Below, one piece after another: positions 54,301 to 63,820 of a stretch of DNA of 64,000 nt (its first letter is position 1; the number at the start of each line of letters is the position of its first letter). Under the pieces are notes generated by a model, which saw only the letters and a list, made by a program, of their open reading frames with translations, was not told where the DNA came from and did no database searches. The position numbers and the translations under genes are program-made. This DNA is from Rhizobiales bacterium PAR1 (lineage in GTDB: Bacteria > Pseudomonadota > Alphaproteobacteria > Rhizobiales > Beijerinckiaceae): positions 1 through 64,000 of the forward strand of contig NKIW01000005.1 of the NCBI GenBank assembly GCA_002256205.1, read 5' to 3'.

Positions 54301-54573
54301 ATGCTGTTCATGGTGATCGAGCACTTCGATCAGGCGCGCGTGAAGGAGATTTACACGCGCTTCCACGACAAGGGCCGGATGATCCCGGAGGGTCTGCATT
54401 ACGTCTCCAGCTGGATTTCGGCGGATTTCGCCCGTTGTTTTCAGGTGATGGAAACGGAAGACGCCTCTCTCCTGCAGGAATGGGTACTCGCCTGGGGCGA
54501 TCTTGCGCGCTTTGAAATTGTCCCCCTCGTCGGCTCCAAGGAGACCTACGAGGCGGTGAAGAAGCATCTCTGA
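54301..54573 (+). CDS. DUF3303-like small protein
   Basis: 90 residues (MLFMVIEHFDQARVKEIYTRF). EHFDQARVKEIYTRFHDKGRMIPEGLHYVSSWISADFARCFQVMETED matches DUF3303-type ferredoxin-fold proteins. Function unknown. AGGGAGG lies ahead. Part of the fab-linked rightward series. Confidence 0.85.
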   Translation: MLFMVIEHFDQARVKEIYTRFHDKGRMIPEGLHYVSSWISADFARCFQVMETEDASLLQEWVLAWGDLARFEIVPLVGSKETYEAVKKHL

Positions 54574-54661
54574 TCGAATATCCTGCCAACGCTGATGCCG
54601 CGCATCATCGCGCTGTCACTTTCCACCGTTAGCCCTCGCGTGATCATGAGGGAGTGCGGCT

Positions 54662-55960
54662 ATGACTGGAATTTCCGAATTTTCGAGGCGGGGTCTTCTG
54701 GGCGGCGTTGCCGCCTTGGGCGTGGTGGGTAGCGTGCAGGCACAATCTGCCAATTTTGGCATTCCCTCTCTTGCTGCGGGCAATGCCGCTCAGGATAGCG
54801 CTTTTTGGGCCAAGGTTTCCGCGCTTTATGAGGTTGATCGCTCGATGACCAACCTCGAGAACGGCTATTGGGGCATCATGGCCAAGCCGGTGCTGGAGGA
54901 TTATCTCAACCAGACGAACAGAGTGAACCGCGAGAACACCGCTTATGCCCGCACGACATTTGGCGCCGACGCCGATCGTGTTGTGGCGGAACTGGCCCGT
55001 GTCGCTGGCGTCGACAAGAATGAAGTGGCGTTGACGCGTGGCGCTACCGAGGCTTTGCAGAATCTGATTGCCAACTACAACCGCCTTCAGCCCGGCGATT
55101 CCGCGCTCTATGCCGACCTCGACTACGATTCCATGCAATACGCGATGGAATGGCTGAAAGGTCGTCGCGGCGTCAATGTCGTCAAGATCGCGATGCCGGA
55201 ACCGGCGACGAGACAGGCGATTCTCGACACCTATGCCAAGGCCCTCGCGGAAACGCCAAAGCTCAAGCTGATGCTGCTGACGCACGTGAGCCACCGCACG
55301 GGTATCGTGATGCCGGTTAAGGAAATCGCCGCCATGGCGAAGGAAAAGGGCGTCGATATCATTCTGGATGCCGCTCACTCGTGGGGACAGCTGGATTTCG
55401 CCATCGCTGATCTCGGGGTCGATTTCATCGGTTTCAACCTTCACAAATGGGTCGGCGCACCGATCGGCCTTGGTTACCTTTACATTCGCAAGGGTCGGCT
55501 GGATGCGATTGACCGGCATTACGGCGATGAAGATTGGGATGTGAACGATATCCGCTCGCGCGTGCATACCGGCACCACGAATTTTGCCGCAACGCTGGCG
55601 CTTCCTACCGCCTTGAAGCTGCATGAAGCGATCGGCGTGCCCGCCAAGGCGGCGCGCTTGCGGTATCTTCGGGACCTTTGGGTCGCCAAGGCCCGCGCGA
55701 TGCCGAATGTCGAGATCCTGACACCCGATGAACCCGGCATGTCGGCGGGCATCAACTCCTTCCGCGTCAAGGGAAAGGGCTCGAAAGACGACAACAACGC
55801 ACTGGTTGTTGCTCTGCGAGATAAGCACAAGGTGCTCACCGTGCGCCGTTCCGGTGTTGCCAAGGGCCAGTGCATTCGCGTCAGCCCGGCGCTCTACACG
55901 ACCGAAGCGGAAATCGAGCGGTTTGTTGCGGCGCTGGCAATCGAGACCGCCAAGGCCTGA
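54662..55960 (+). CDS. Tat-exported class V aminotransferase-like PLP enzyme
   Basis: 432 residues. Twin-arginine signal (SRRGLLGGVAALGVVGSVQAQ). PLP domain with NGYWGIMAKPV, ALTRGATEALQN, DAAHSWGQLDF and the Schiff-base lysine in FNLHKWVGAPIGLGYL. Closest known group is the isopenicillin N epimerase / cysteine desulfurase-like branch. Export of a PLP enzyme by the Tat route fits the need to fold with cofactor first. Substrate unknown. It lies between DUF3303 and fabI. Confidence 0.9.
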   Translation: MTGISEFSRRGLLGGVAALGVVGSVQAQSANFGIPSLAAGNAAQDSAFWAKVSALYEVDRSMTNLENGYWGIMAKPVLEDYLNQTNRVNRENTAYARTTFGADADRVVAELARVAGVDKNEVALTRGATEALQNLIANYNRLQPGDSALYADLDYDSMQYAMEWLKGRRGVNVVKIAMPEPATRQAILDTYAKALAETPKLKLMLLTHVSHRTGIVMPVKEIAAMAKEKGVDIILDAAHSWGQLDFAIADLGVDFIGFNLHKWVGAPIGLGYLYIRKGRLDAIDRHYGDEDWDVNDIRSRVHTGTTNFAATLALPTALKLHEAIGVPAKAARLRYLRDLWVAKARAMPNVEILTPDEPGMSAGINSFRVKGKGSKDDNNALVVALRDKHKVLTVRRSGVAKGQCIRVSPALYTTEAEIERFVAALAIETAKA

Positions 55961-56068
55961 AACGCCGTGTTTCGAGGGCCAGAAGCGGAAACAGGTGAAA
56001 GCCTGTTTCCTATCTCGCAGCATTTGCGCTAGACGGGGCAGATCATAACAGCTTCGGATGGTCTAGAC

Positions 56069-56869
56069 GTGTTGATGCAGAACAAGCGCGGCCTCATCAT
56101 GGGGGTCGCCAACCAGAATTCGATCGCCTGGGGCATTGCCAAAACGCTGGCCGCGCATGGTGCCGAACTTGCGTTCACCTATCAGGGCGAAGCCCTCGGC
56201 AAGCGTGTGAAACCGCTGGCGGAAAGCGTCGGCTCGTCGCTGGTGCTGCCGTGCGATGTCGAGGATATTGCCTCGGTCGATAGCGTGTTCGAAACGCTGA
56301 AAGAAACCTGGGGCAGCCTCGATTTTGTGGTTCACGCTATCGGCTTTGCCGACAAGAATGAACTCAAGGGCCGCTATGCGGACACTTCCCGCGAGAACTT
56401 CACCCGCACCATGGTGATCTCCTGCTTCTCCTTTACGGAGATCGCCAAGCGTGCTGCGGCGATGATGCCGAACGGCGGCGCGATGCTCACGTTGAGCTAT
56501 GGCGGCGCGAACCGCGTGTCACCGAACTACAACGTCATGGGGCTTGCAAAGGCCGCGCTTGAAAGCTCGGTGCGCTATCTTGCTGCGGATTTCGGGCGCG
56601 ACAACATCCGCGTCAACGCGATTTCCGCCGGCCCGGTGCGCACGCTCGCGGGTGCGGGCATTGGCGATGCGCGCTTCACCTTCTCGTGGCAGACGCAGCA
56701 TTCGGCGCTGCGCCGCCCGATCACCCTGGAGGAACTCGGCGGCTCGGCGCTCTATCTCCTGTCGGACCTCTCCGGCGGTGTCACCGGCGAGATCCACAAC
56801 GTCGACTCGGGCTATAACATCATGAAGATGCCGCGTGCCGAGGACATGAAGGGTGAGGCGGAGGCATGA
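56069..56869 (+). CDS. fabI: Enoyl-ACP reductase (NADH)
   Basis: 266 residues. GVANQNSIAWGIAKTLAAHGAELAFTY is the FabI NAD-binding start; catalytic Tyr154 and Lys161 lie in SPNYNVMGLAKAALE. FabI completes the elongation cycle and is the target of triclosan. Its stop overlaps the next gene by 4 bases. Confidence 0.97.
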   Translation: MLMQNKRGLIMGVANQNSIAWGIAKTLAAHGAELAFTYQGEALGKRVKPLAESVGSSLVLPCDVEDIASVDSVFETLKETWGSLDFVVHAIGFADKNELKGRYADTSRENFTRTMVISCFSFTEIAKRAAAMMPNGGAMLTLSYGGANRVSPNYNVMGLAKAALESSVRYLAADFGRDNIRVNAISAGPVRTLAGAGIGDARFTFSWQTQHSALRRPITLEELGGSALYLLSDLSGGVTGEIHNVDSGYNIMKMPRAEDMKGEAEA

Positions 56870-57504
56870 GCCTCTCCCGCCGCACGCTCATCGCCGGGCT
56901 GATCTCCTTCCCGCTGGCGGCGCTTGCGCAGCAGCAGGCGGAGTTCTACCCGATCCCGGTGGAACTCCTTGCGGGCCTTGAGGCGCTTCAGGGCGTTGTC
57001 ACGCTCGGCAACAAGAACGCCGATATCCGCTTCATCGAGTTCTTCGACTACAACTGCGGCTTCTGCCGCCGGGCCGTGAAAGATATCCGTCCGATGCTGG
57101 CGGCGCATCCGGATGTTGCAATCCAGCTCGTGAATTATGCCGTCCTCGGCATTCCTTCAATTGGCGCGACGCGGGTGGCGCTCGCCTTCTCGAAGCAGAA
57201 AGCGGATCGTTATCTCGCGTTCCACGAGGCGCTTTTTGCCCGCAAGGGTACAATGGATGCGGATCAGGCGATTGATGTCGCGCTGAAAAACGGCGCGAAC
57301 AAAGCGCAACTATTCAGGGATGCCGACTCCGAGCCGGTCACGCAGGCGATGCTGGCGGCCGCGCGTCTTGGCGAGAGCTTCGGCTTTCAGGCCACGCCCT
57401 CATACCTCATCGGGCGCGATGGCTTTTCAGGCTTTCTTGACCGCGCCCGCAAGGATGCCGCGATTGCCGCCTATCGCCAGTGCGAGCGTGCGGTCTGCAC
57501 CTGA
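56866..57504 (+). CDS. DsbA-family thiol:disulfide protein
   Basis: 212 residues starting in an ATGA overlap with fabI. Signal peptide (RRTLIAGLISFPLAALAQ). Thioredoxin-fold with redox pair Cys64-Gly-Phe-Cys67 (FDYNCGFCRRAV) and the cis-Pro segment ATPSYLIGRDGFSG. Resembles the DsbA/ScsC/Com1-type oxidoreductases of alphaproteobacteria. Coupling with fabI is conserved by convenience rather than clear function. Confidence 0.93.
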   Translation: MSLSRRTLIAGLISFPLAALAQQQAEFYPIPVELLAGLEALQGVVTLGNKNADIRFIEFFDYNCGFCRRAVKDIRPMLAAHPDVAIQLVNYAVLGIPSIGATRVALAFSKQKADRYLAFHEALFARKGTMDADQAIDVALKNGANKAQLFRDADSEPVTQAMLAAARLGESFGFQATPSYLIGRDGFSGFLDRARKDAAIAAYRQCERAVCT

Positions 57505-58269
57505 TCAGAGACCGGGGATTTTGATCCCTGCTGCCCGGCGCAGCAAATCGAGCGCGATCAGCGTCAGCAGCGCCTTGAGCAGGGTCTGGAACAGCCGCTC
57601 CGGCAGCTTTTCCAAGAGGCGCGTGCCCAGAACCGTGCCGATAAAGCCGGAGACGATCATCGCCGCGACCATCGGCAGCCATGGCACCAGCGCGATGCCG
57701 ATGAAGCCGAACGCGATGACCTTCAGGGTGTGCTGAATGGTCATCATCACCGCATGGGTGGCGATGATGCCTTTGCGATCCAGCCCGAGCGGCAGCAGCG
57801 TCGCCTGCGTGAACGGCCCTGTCGCACCGACGAACATCGTCAGCACCGAGGAAATCACGCCGCCCAGCAGGATGCCGGCCTTGGACATGCCCGGAATCTT
57901 AGGCTTCGGCACCCAGACCATGATCAGGATGAACACGCCGAGTAGCCCAAGCAGCATTCGCTCCGGCAAGCCGACAAACAGCCAAGCGCCAATCGAAATA
58001 CCAATCAGCGATCCGATCAGAAAGCGCAGAACCGCCGGCCAATGCGCATGCGCGCGCTGGAGAATCGCCCGCCCGAGGTTTGAGCCGAGCTGCACGACCC
58101 CATGCACCGCGACGATGACGCTGGGCGGAACCGTGCCGGCGAGACCGCCAAGCATCGCCATGCCGCCGCCGATGCCGAAGGCGGCCGTCAGAGCGGAGGT
58201 GAAGAATGAGAAAACGATCAGGATCAGCGCGGTGAGAGCATCAACGCCGGGCGGAAGAAACGCCATCAT
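57505..58269 (-). CDS. TauE/SafE family sulfite-exporter-like permease
   Basis: 254 residues with about eight membrane helices. Opening ALILIVFSFFTSALTAAFGIGGGMAMLGGLAG and GGVISSVLTMFVGATGPFTQATLL are the family repeats. Starts in an ATGA overlap with the oxidoreductase gene (58269). Family members export sulfite, sulfoacetate or other organic anions. Substrate unknown. Convergent with the DsbA-like gene. Confidence 0.93.
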   Translation of the reverse strand: MMAFLPPGVDALTALILIVFSFFTSALTAAFGIGGGMAMLGGLAGTVPPSVIVAVHGVVQLGSNLGRAILQRAHAHWPAVLRFLIGSLIGISIGAWLFVGLPERMLLGLLGVFILIMVWVPKPKIPGMSKAGILLGGVISSVLTMFVGATGPFTQATLLPLGLDRKGIIATHAVMMTIQHTLKVIAFGFIGIALVPWLPMVAAMIVSGFIGTVLGTRLLEKLPERLFQTLLKALLTLIALDLLRRAAGIKIPGL

Positions 58270-59600
58270 GTCCCCCAGAACATCTTTTCGAGTTCCATCC
58301 GCATCATCATCAGCGGTGTATCGGATGGCAGCGAGACCGCATCACGCGTGATCAGCGCACCCTTGGCAATCGGTGCGATGACCTTGCCGCCGTGGAGTAG
58401 CCCTACTGGCCAGCCCTTTGCTGCGCGGGCTTCGTCGGCGCGCATGGCATAGGAGCGGTAGCAAGTCTCGCCGATCGCATCGAGGATGTCTCCGGGCGCA
58501 AGGTCACGCTTGGCCCGCGCGCAGACCTCGGCGATCGGGCGTTGGAGCGGGAACATCTCCGCCTCGTTATAGAGCACGGCGCGGGCCGCCGAGAGGGGTA
58601 CTTCGAGGCTGGTAAGGTGATGCGGGCGATAGAAGGTGTAATACGGTCCCTTGCCGCCCATCTTGAGATCGTGCATCCGCTCGCGCAGTCGCGGGTGATC
58701 CATCTCGGCGACGACGAACACTCCCGGCGCGACGCCCTTGCCGACGGTGTAATCCACTACGCCCTTGCGCGAGAGCAGGCCGCCATCGGCCTTGGGCACA
58801 AGGATCTTGTCGAGCGTATCGAGGGTTGCCTCCGGCCCATGCATGCCGGGAATATCGAGCGTAAGACCGGTCGCATTGGCGATGCAGGACATTTCGACCA
58901 TGGTTTTCGAGCCATCGACGAATTCAACCAGCATACGCGGGTTCATGTTCCGGCGTGTGGCTTCCTCGCGGTAATCATCCGGTACGGCATCAGGATTGAA
59001 GGGGTTATTTTTGCCCTTGCCGGCCGCCACAACCGGGTATCCCAGCGCAGTGACGAAGTTGATCAGTTCCATCGTCGCCGTCGGCTCGTCGCCAGCGCCG
59101 ATCGTGTAGATGATGCCGGCCTTGTCCGCTTCGCGCTTGAGGTAGGCGCCGATGGTGACATCCGCCTCGACATTCATCATCACGAGATGCTTGCCCTGCC
59201 GGATCGTGGCAAGACCGATTTCGGCACCCGCCGCCGGGCGACCCGTGGCGTCGATGATGACATCAACAGGGCCGGATCTGAGAATGGTATGTGCATCATC
59301 GGTGATGGCTATCGCGCCACGTTCGATGGCGCGGTCGAGTGCGGGAAGACCGTCCACCGCAACGCCATGATCGGCATCATGCCCGGCGATGCGGATGGCT
59401 TCCTGCGCATTTTTGCCGGAGCGGTCCGCAATTGCGGCAACGCGCAAGCCCTTCATGCGGGCGATTTGCGTGACAAGATCGGTGCCCATCTCGCCACAGC
59501 CGATGATGCCGACGCGGATCGGCTTGCCTGCGTCCTCACGCGCGGCAAGGTCAGCCGCGAGCCCGCGCGCTGCGATGGAAATCGGCCCCGTTTCAGTCAT
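58266..59600 (-). CDS. SAF-domain NAD(P)-dependent oxidoreductase (homoserine dehydrogenase-like)
   Basis: 444 residues. Rossmann start IRVGIIGCGEMGTDLVTQIARMKG with DVIIDATGRPAAGAEIGLATIRQGKHLVMMNVEADV, typical of COG4091 'predicted homoserine dehydrogenase' proteins. The C-terminal part (ARAKRDLAPGDILDAIGETCYRSYAMRADEA...GLLHGGKVIAPIAKGALITRDAVS) is a SAF domain. Catabolic role on a sugar acid or similar is plausible. Operon with the TauE/SafE permease suggests joint handling of one substrate. Confidence 0.9.
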   Translation of the reverse strand: MTETGPISIAARGLAADLAAREDAGKPIRVGIIGCGEMGTDLVTQIARMKGLRVAAIADRSGKNAQEAIRIAGHDADHGVAVDGLPALDRAIERGAIAITDDAHTILRSGPVDVIIDATGRPAAGAEIGLATIRQGKHLVMMNVEADVTIGAYLKREADKAGIIYTIGAGDEPTATMELINFVTALGYPVVAAGKGKNNPFNPDAVPDDYREEATRRNMNPRMLVEFVDGSKTMVEMSCIANATGLTLDIPGMHGPEATLDTLDKILVPKADGGLLSRKGVVDYTVGKGVAPGVFVVAEMDHPRLRERMHDLKMGGKGPYYTFYRPHHLTSLEVPLSAARAVLYNEAEMFPLQRPIAEVCARAKRDLAPGDILDAIGETCYRSYAMRADEARAAKGWPVGLLHGGKVIAPIAKGALITRDAVSLPSDTPLMMMRMELEKMFWGT

Positions 59601-59655
59601 GGTATCCCCGGCAAAATCCGTGCGCGCAAACGCGCTTCTGTGCCGGGGAGGGAAA

Positions 59656-59685
59656 GGTTTTCGGGCCTTATGTCAACCGAAAACC
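59656..59685 (-). terminator. Terminator-like hairpin after the VOC gene
   Basis: GGTTTTCGG / CCGAAAACC, a 9-base stem with a 12-base loop. On the minus strand it is followed by TTTCCCTCC. It lies 40 bases beyond the stop of the VOC gene and ahead of the next leftward gene. Confidence 0.55.
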
Positions 59686-59724
59686 CGGCTTTTTAAGGCA
59701 ATCACGCCTTCGTGTTAGCCAACC

Positions 59725-60267
59725 TCAATGCTTGCCCAGTTCCTTGGCGTGGAGCCAGTCCGCATGCTTCGGCGCCTTCTTGGTGCGGCTCCATTCTTCC
59801 AGCATGTCCCATTTCACCGCATCGAGGCGCTTGTGCATCGCCTCCGCGTTCGGGTCCGGGCACGCCAGCTCGATGCGGTGACCGTTGGGATCGAAGAAAT
59901 AGATCGAGTGGAAGATCGAGTGGTCGGTGACACCGAGGACTTCGATGCCGTTGGCTTCGAGATGCGCCTTGTATTCGAGCAGCGCTGCACGGTCCTTCAC
60001 CTTGAAGGCGATGTGCTGCACCCAGATCGGCGTGTTGAGATCGCGGCTCATCGGCGCCTTGGTCGGCAGTTCGAAGAAGGCGAGGATGTTGTCGTTCCCG
60101 GCATTGAGGAAGATGTGCATGTAGGGATCGGGCTCATGCGTCGAGGGCACCTTGTCCTCGGCGATGGCGAGCACGAAGTCCATTTTCAGGTTCTTGACAT
60201 ACCAGTTCACGGTTTCCTTCGCGTCCTTGCAGCGATAGGCGACGTGATGAATCTGCTCGAGTTTCAA
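59725..60267 (-). CDS. VOC-family (glyoxalase/dioxygenase fold) protein
   Basis: 180 residues. Starts MKLEQIHHVAYRCKDAKETVNWY and has paired beta-alpha-beta modules with metal-binding candidates His7/His8, Glu in FFEL, His in VQHIAFKV and Glu in GHRIELACP. Could be a glyoxalase-type or ring-cleavage enzyme. Substrate unknown. Confidence 0.9.
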   Translation of the reverse strand: MKLEQIHHVAYRCKDAKETVNWYVKNLKMDFVLAIAEDKVPSTHEPDPYMHIFLNAGNDNILAFFELPTKAPMSRDLNTPIWVQHIAFKVKDRAALLEYKAHLEANGIEVLGVTDHSIFHSIYFFDPNGHRIELACPDPNAEAMHKRLDAVKWDMLEEWSRTKKAPKHADWLHAKELGKH

Positions 60268-60340
60268 GGCGCAATCCTCCGTTGGGGTTCTTCTTCCCCG
60301 ATTAGTTGCGCATGAAACTATATCCTGTCAAGACGAAGCA

Positions 60341-63300
60341 TCACCCCATCACGATCAGCAGATCCTTCGCATCAACCTGCGCATGCGGCTTGACGAGAAT
60401 TTCCGTGATCTTGCCATCGGCAGCGGCATGGATCGCGGTTTCCATCTTCATCGCTTCGAGTGTGAGCAGGATATCGCCGGCCTTGATCGTCTGGCCCGCC
60501 TCAACCGCGATCGATGAGACCGAGCCTGGCATCGGGGCCGAGACGTGCTTGGCATTGCCATCCTCGGCTTTGCGCCGCGTGACCACCTTGCCAGCGGCGA
60601 GACGGTTCGGCACCTTGATGATGCGCGGCTGGCCGTTGAGTTCGAAGAAGACCTTGACCTGCCCTTCCTCGTCCATCGCGCCAACCGTCTGAAGCCGGAG
60701 CACGAGCGATTTACCGCGCTCGATCTCGATGGTGGCTTCGTCACCCGGCTTCATGCCGTAGAAATAGATCGGCGTCGGCAGCACCGAAACCGGACCGTAT
60801 TTCTCCTGAAGGCTGGCAAAATCGGTGAAAACCTTGGGGTACATCAGGTAAGAGGCGAGATCATCGTCGTTGACTGCCCGCCCGATCTTGCCCTCAACTT
60901 CGCTCCTTGCCGCATCGAAATCCTTCGGCTCCAGCAGCGAACCGGGCCGCACGGTGATCGGCTTGTCGCCCTTGAGCGCTTTCTTCTGCAAGGCGACGGG
61001 CCATCCGCCCGGCGGCTGACCAAGATCACCGCGCAGCATGTCGATCACCGAGGCCGGGAAGGCGACTTCCCGCGCCGGATCGAGAATATCCGCCGGCGTG
61101 AGTTCCTGGCTAACCATCATCAGCGCAAGGTCGCCCACAACCTTCGAGGATGGCGTGCCCTTGACGATATCGCCGAAGAGATCGTTCGCCGCGCGATACG
61201 CCTTCGCGACCTCGTGCCAGCGCGTTTCCAGCCCGAGGGAACGCGCCTGCTCCTTGAGGTTGGTGAATTGCCCACCCGGCATTTCGTGGAGATAAACTTC
61301 CGAGGCCCCACATTTGAGATCGCTCTCGAAGGCGGCGTATTGGGTGCGCACCGCCTCCCAGTAAAAGCTGATCTGCCGGATCGCTTCCGGGTCGAGTCCC
61401 GTGCCGCGCGTCGTGAAGGCCAGCGCCTCGACAATCGAGCCAAGGCAGGGCTGCGACGTGGTGCCGCTCATCGCGTCCATCGCACAATCCACGGCATCAA
61501 CGCCCGCTTCGACCGCCGCGAGGACAGAGGCTGCCGCGATGCCGGAGGTATCATGCGTGTGGAAATGGATAGGCAGGCCGACTTCTTCTTTCAGCGCCTT
61601 TACCAAGATGCGCGCGGCGGAGGGCTTCAAGAGCCCTGCCATGTCTTTCAGGCCGAGGATATGGCAGCCCGCCTTCTCCAGTTCCTTGGCGAGATTGACG
61701 TAATACTGGATCGGGTATTTCGCGCGCGACGGGTCGAGAATATCGCCGGTGTAGCAGATCGCGCCTTCCGCGAGCTTGCCTGAGCGCAGCACCGCATCAA
61801 TCGCGACGCGCATGTTCTCGATCCAGTTGAGGCAATCGAAGATGCGGAAGACATCCATGCCCGCCTTCGCCGCGCAATCGACGAAATCCCGCACGACATT
61901 GTCGGGGTAATTCGTGTAGCCGACGCCATTCGCGCCGCGCAGCAGCATCTGCGTCAGGATGTTGGGCACGCGCTCGCGGATGAGACGCAATCGTTCCCAC
62001 GGGTCTTCCTGAAGGAAACGCATGGAGACGTCGAAGGTCGCGCCGCCCCAACATTCAAGGCTGAAGAGTTGCGGCAGGGCGCGCGCGTAGGCGGGTGCAA
62101 TCGCCGCGATGTCATGCGTGCGCATCCGTGTCGCGAGCAGGGACTGGTGCCCGTCGCGCATCGTGGTGTCGGTGATCAGTACACGGCGCTCGCCACGCAT
62201 CCACTCGGCAAACCCCTTGGGGCCGAGCTGTTCCAACCGCTGGCGCGTGCCGATCGCCGGTTCCATGGCGAAAACGGGGACTTCCGGCGTGCGCGCATCG
62301 GCGGGTGGGCGCGGTCGGTCCCGAGTTTCGGGATGCCCGTTGACCGAGACATCGGCGATGTAGGTAAGGAGCTTGGTCGCGCGATCCTTGCGCTTCTCCT
62401 GCCGGAAAAGTTCCGGCGTCTCGTCGATGAAGCGGGTGGTGTATTCGTTGGCGAGAAACTTGGGATGCGCCAGTACCGCTTCCAGAAAGGTGAGGTTCGT
62501 AGCGACGCCGCGGATGCGATATTCGCGCAAGGCACGGTCCATCCGGTGTACGGCTTCGCGCGGCGTGGGCGCCCAGGCGGTGATCTTTTCGAGCATCGGG
62601 TCGTAAAAGCGCGTCACAATGGCGCCGGAATAGGCGGTGCCGCCGTCGATGCGGATGCCGAAACCCATGGCGCCGCGATAGGCGGTGATGCGGCCATAAT
62701 CCGGGATGAAGTTGTTCTCCGGGTTCTCGGTGGTGATGCGGCACTGCATCGCATGCCCGTCGAGCCGGATGGCGGATTGCTCGGGAATGCCGGTTTTCAG
62801 CGTGCCCTCGGCATCGCGCGCGCCGATGGCACAGCCCTCGAGAATACGGATCTGCGCCTTGACGATATCGAGTCCGGTGACGACCTCGGTCACCGTATGC
62901 TCGACCTGAATGCGCGGATTGACCTCGATGAAATAGAATTTCCCGCTCTCCGCATCGAGCAGGAATTCGACTGTCCCCGCACCGACATATTCGGTCGCAC
63001 GGCCGATCCTGAGCGCCGCGTTACAGAGTTCACGGCGCGTTGCCTCATCCAGGTATGGGGCGGGCGCTCGCTCGATGACCTTCTGGTTGCGGCGCTGGAT
63101 CGAGCAATCGCGTTCAAAGAGGTGAACAAGGTTGCCGTGCTTGTCGCCAAGGATCTGCACCTCGACGTGGCGCGCGCGGCGCACCAGCTTTTCGAGATAC
63201 ACCTCATCCTTGCCGAAGGCTGCCTTCGCCTCGCGTTTGGCGGTGAAAACGGCGTCTAGCAGCGCGTCTTCGCTCTCGATTGGGCGCATCCCGCGCCCGC

Positions 63301-63820
63301 CACCGCCCCAGCTGGCTTTCAGCATGACCGGGTAGCCGACGTCATTCGCGAGCCGCTTGATCGCCTCGGGATCATCCGGCAGCGGCGCGGTCGCCGGCAT
63401 CACCGGGACTTCAACCGAAATGGCTAGGTTCCTCGCATCGACCTTGTTGCCGAGCTGGCGCAGGGTTTCGGGTGAGGGGCCGACGAAAATGATGCCTGCT
63501 TCGGCGCAGGCCTCGGCAAATTCCGGGCTTTCCGAGAGGAAGCCGTAGCCGGGGTGAATCGCATCCGCCCCGGCTTCCTTGGCGACACGGATCACTTCGG
63601 GGATCGAGAGATAGGCCTCCAGCGGCCCCATGGGCTTGGCGAGATGTGGCCCGCGCCCGACAAGATAAGCCTCATCCGCCTTGAAGCGGTGGAGTGAAAT
63701 CTTGTCCTCCTCCGCGTAGATCGCGATGGTGCGAATACCGAGTTCGGTTGCCGCGCGAAACACGCGGATCGCGATTTCACTGCGATTGGCAACAAGCAGG
63801 CGACGGATCGGCATTGGCAT
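60341..63820 (-). CDS. pyc: Pyruvate carboxylase
   Basis: 1159 residues, the full length expected. Biotin carboxylase domain (RRLLVANRSEIAIRVFRAATELG; KASWGGGGRGMR; EVNPRIQVEHTVTE), carboxyltransferase domain from about 560 (RVLITDTTMRDGHQSLLATRMRT; FHTHDTSG), a tetramerisation region, and biotinyl domain with Lys1125 in EAMKMETA. Replenishes oxaloacetate from pyruvate and bicarbonate. Start at 63820 or the in-frame ATG two codons later. Confidence 0.98.
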   Translation of the reverse strand: MPMPIRRLLVANRSEIAIRVFRAATELGIRTIAIYAEEDKISLHRFKADEAYLVGRGPHLAKPMGPLEAYLSIPEVIRVAKEAGADAIHPGYGFLSESPEFAEACAEAGIIFVGPSPETLRQLGNKVDARNLAISVEVPVMPATAPLPDDPEAIKRLANDVGYPVMLKASWGGGGRGMRPIESEDALLDAVFTAKREAKAAFGKDEVYLEKLVRRARHVEVQILGDKHGNLVHLFERDCSIQRRNQKVIERAPAPYLDEATRRELCNAALRIGRATEYVGAGTVEFLLDAESGKFYFIEVNPRIQVEHTVTEVVTGLDIVKAQIRILEGCAIGARDAEGTLKTGIPEQSAIRLDGHAMQCRITTENPENNFIPDYGRITAYRGAMGFGIRIDGGTAYSGAIVTRFYDPMLEKITAWAPTPREAVHRMDRALREYRIRGVATNLTFLEAVLAHPKFLANEYTTRFIDETPELFRQEKRKDRATKLLTYIADVSVNGHPETRDRPRPPADARTPEVPVFAMEPAIGTRQRLEQLGPKGFAEWMRGERRVLITDTTMRDGHQSLLATRMRTHDIAAIAPAYARALPQLFSLECWGGATFDVSMRFLQEDPWERLRLIRERVPNILTQMLLRGANGVGYTNYPDNVVRDFVDCAAKAGMDVFRIFDCLNWIENMRVAIDAVLRSGKLAEGAICYTGDILDPSRAKYPIQYYVNLAKELEKAGCHILGLKDMAGLLKPSAARILVKALKEEVGLPIHFHTHDTSGIAAASVLAAVEAGVDAVDCAMDAMSGTTSQPCLGSIVEALAFTTRGTGLDPEAIRQISFYWEAVRTQYAAFESDLKCGASEVYLHEMPGGQFTNLKEQARSLGLETRWHEVAKAYRAANDLFGDIVKGTPSSKVVGDLALMMVSQELTPADILDPAREVAFPASVIDMLRGDLGQPPGGWPVALQKKALKGDKPITVRPGSLLEPKDFDAARSEVEGKIGRAVNDDDLASYLMYPKVFTDFASLQEKYGPVSVLPTPIYFYGMKPGDEATIEIERGKSLVLRLQTVGAMDEEGQVKVFFELNGQPRIIKVPNRLAAGKVVTRRKAEDGNAKHVSAPMPGSVSSIAVEAGQTIKAGDILLTLEAMKMETAIHAAADGKITEILVKPHAQVDAKDLLIVMG

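Noticed and set aside
51888-54311. 807-codon open frame on the minus strand opposite fabA and fabB
   Set aside because: It is antisense to fabA, the small gene and fabB, which have clear family motifs. Long antisense frames are common in GC-rich DNA with strong codon bias, and the translation shows no motif.
60545-63259. Two long plus-strand frames (412 and 396 codons) opposite pyc
   Set aside because: pyc is full length with all domains; no ribosome-binding site or domain in the opposite frames.
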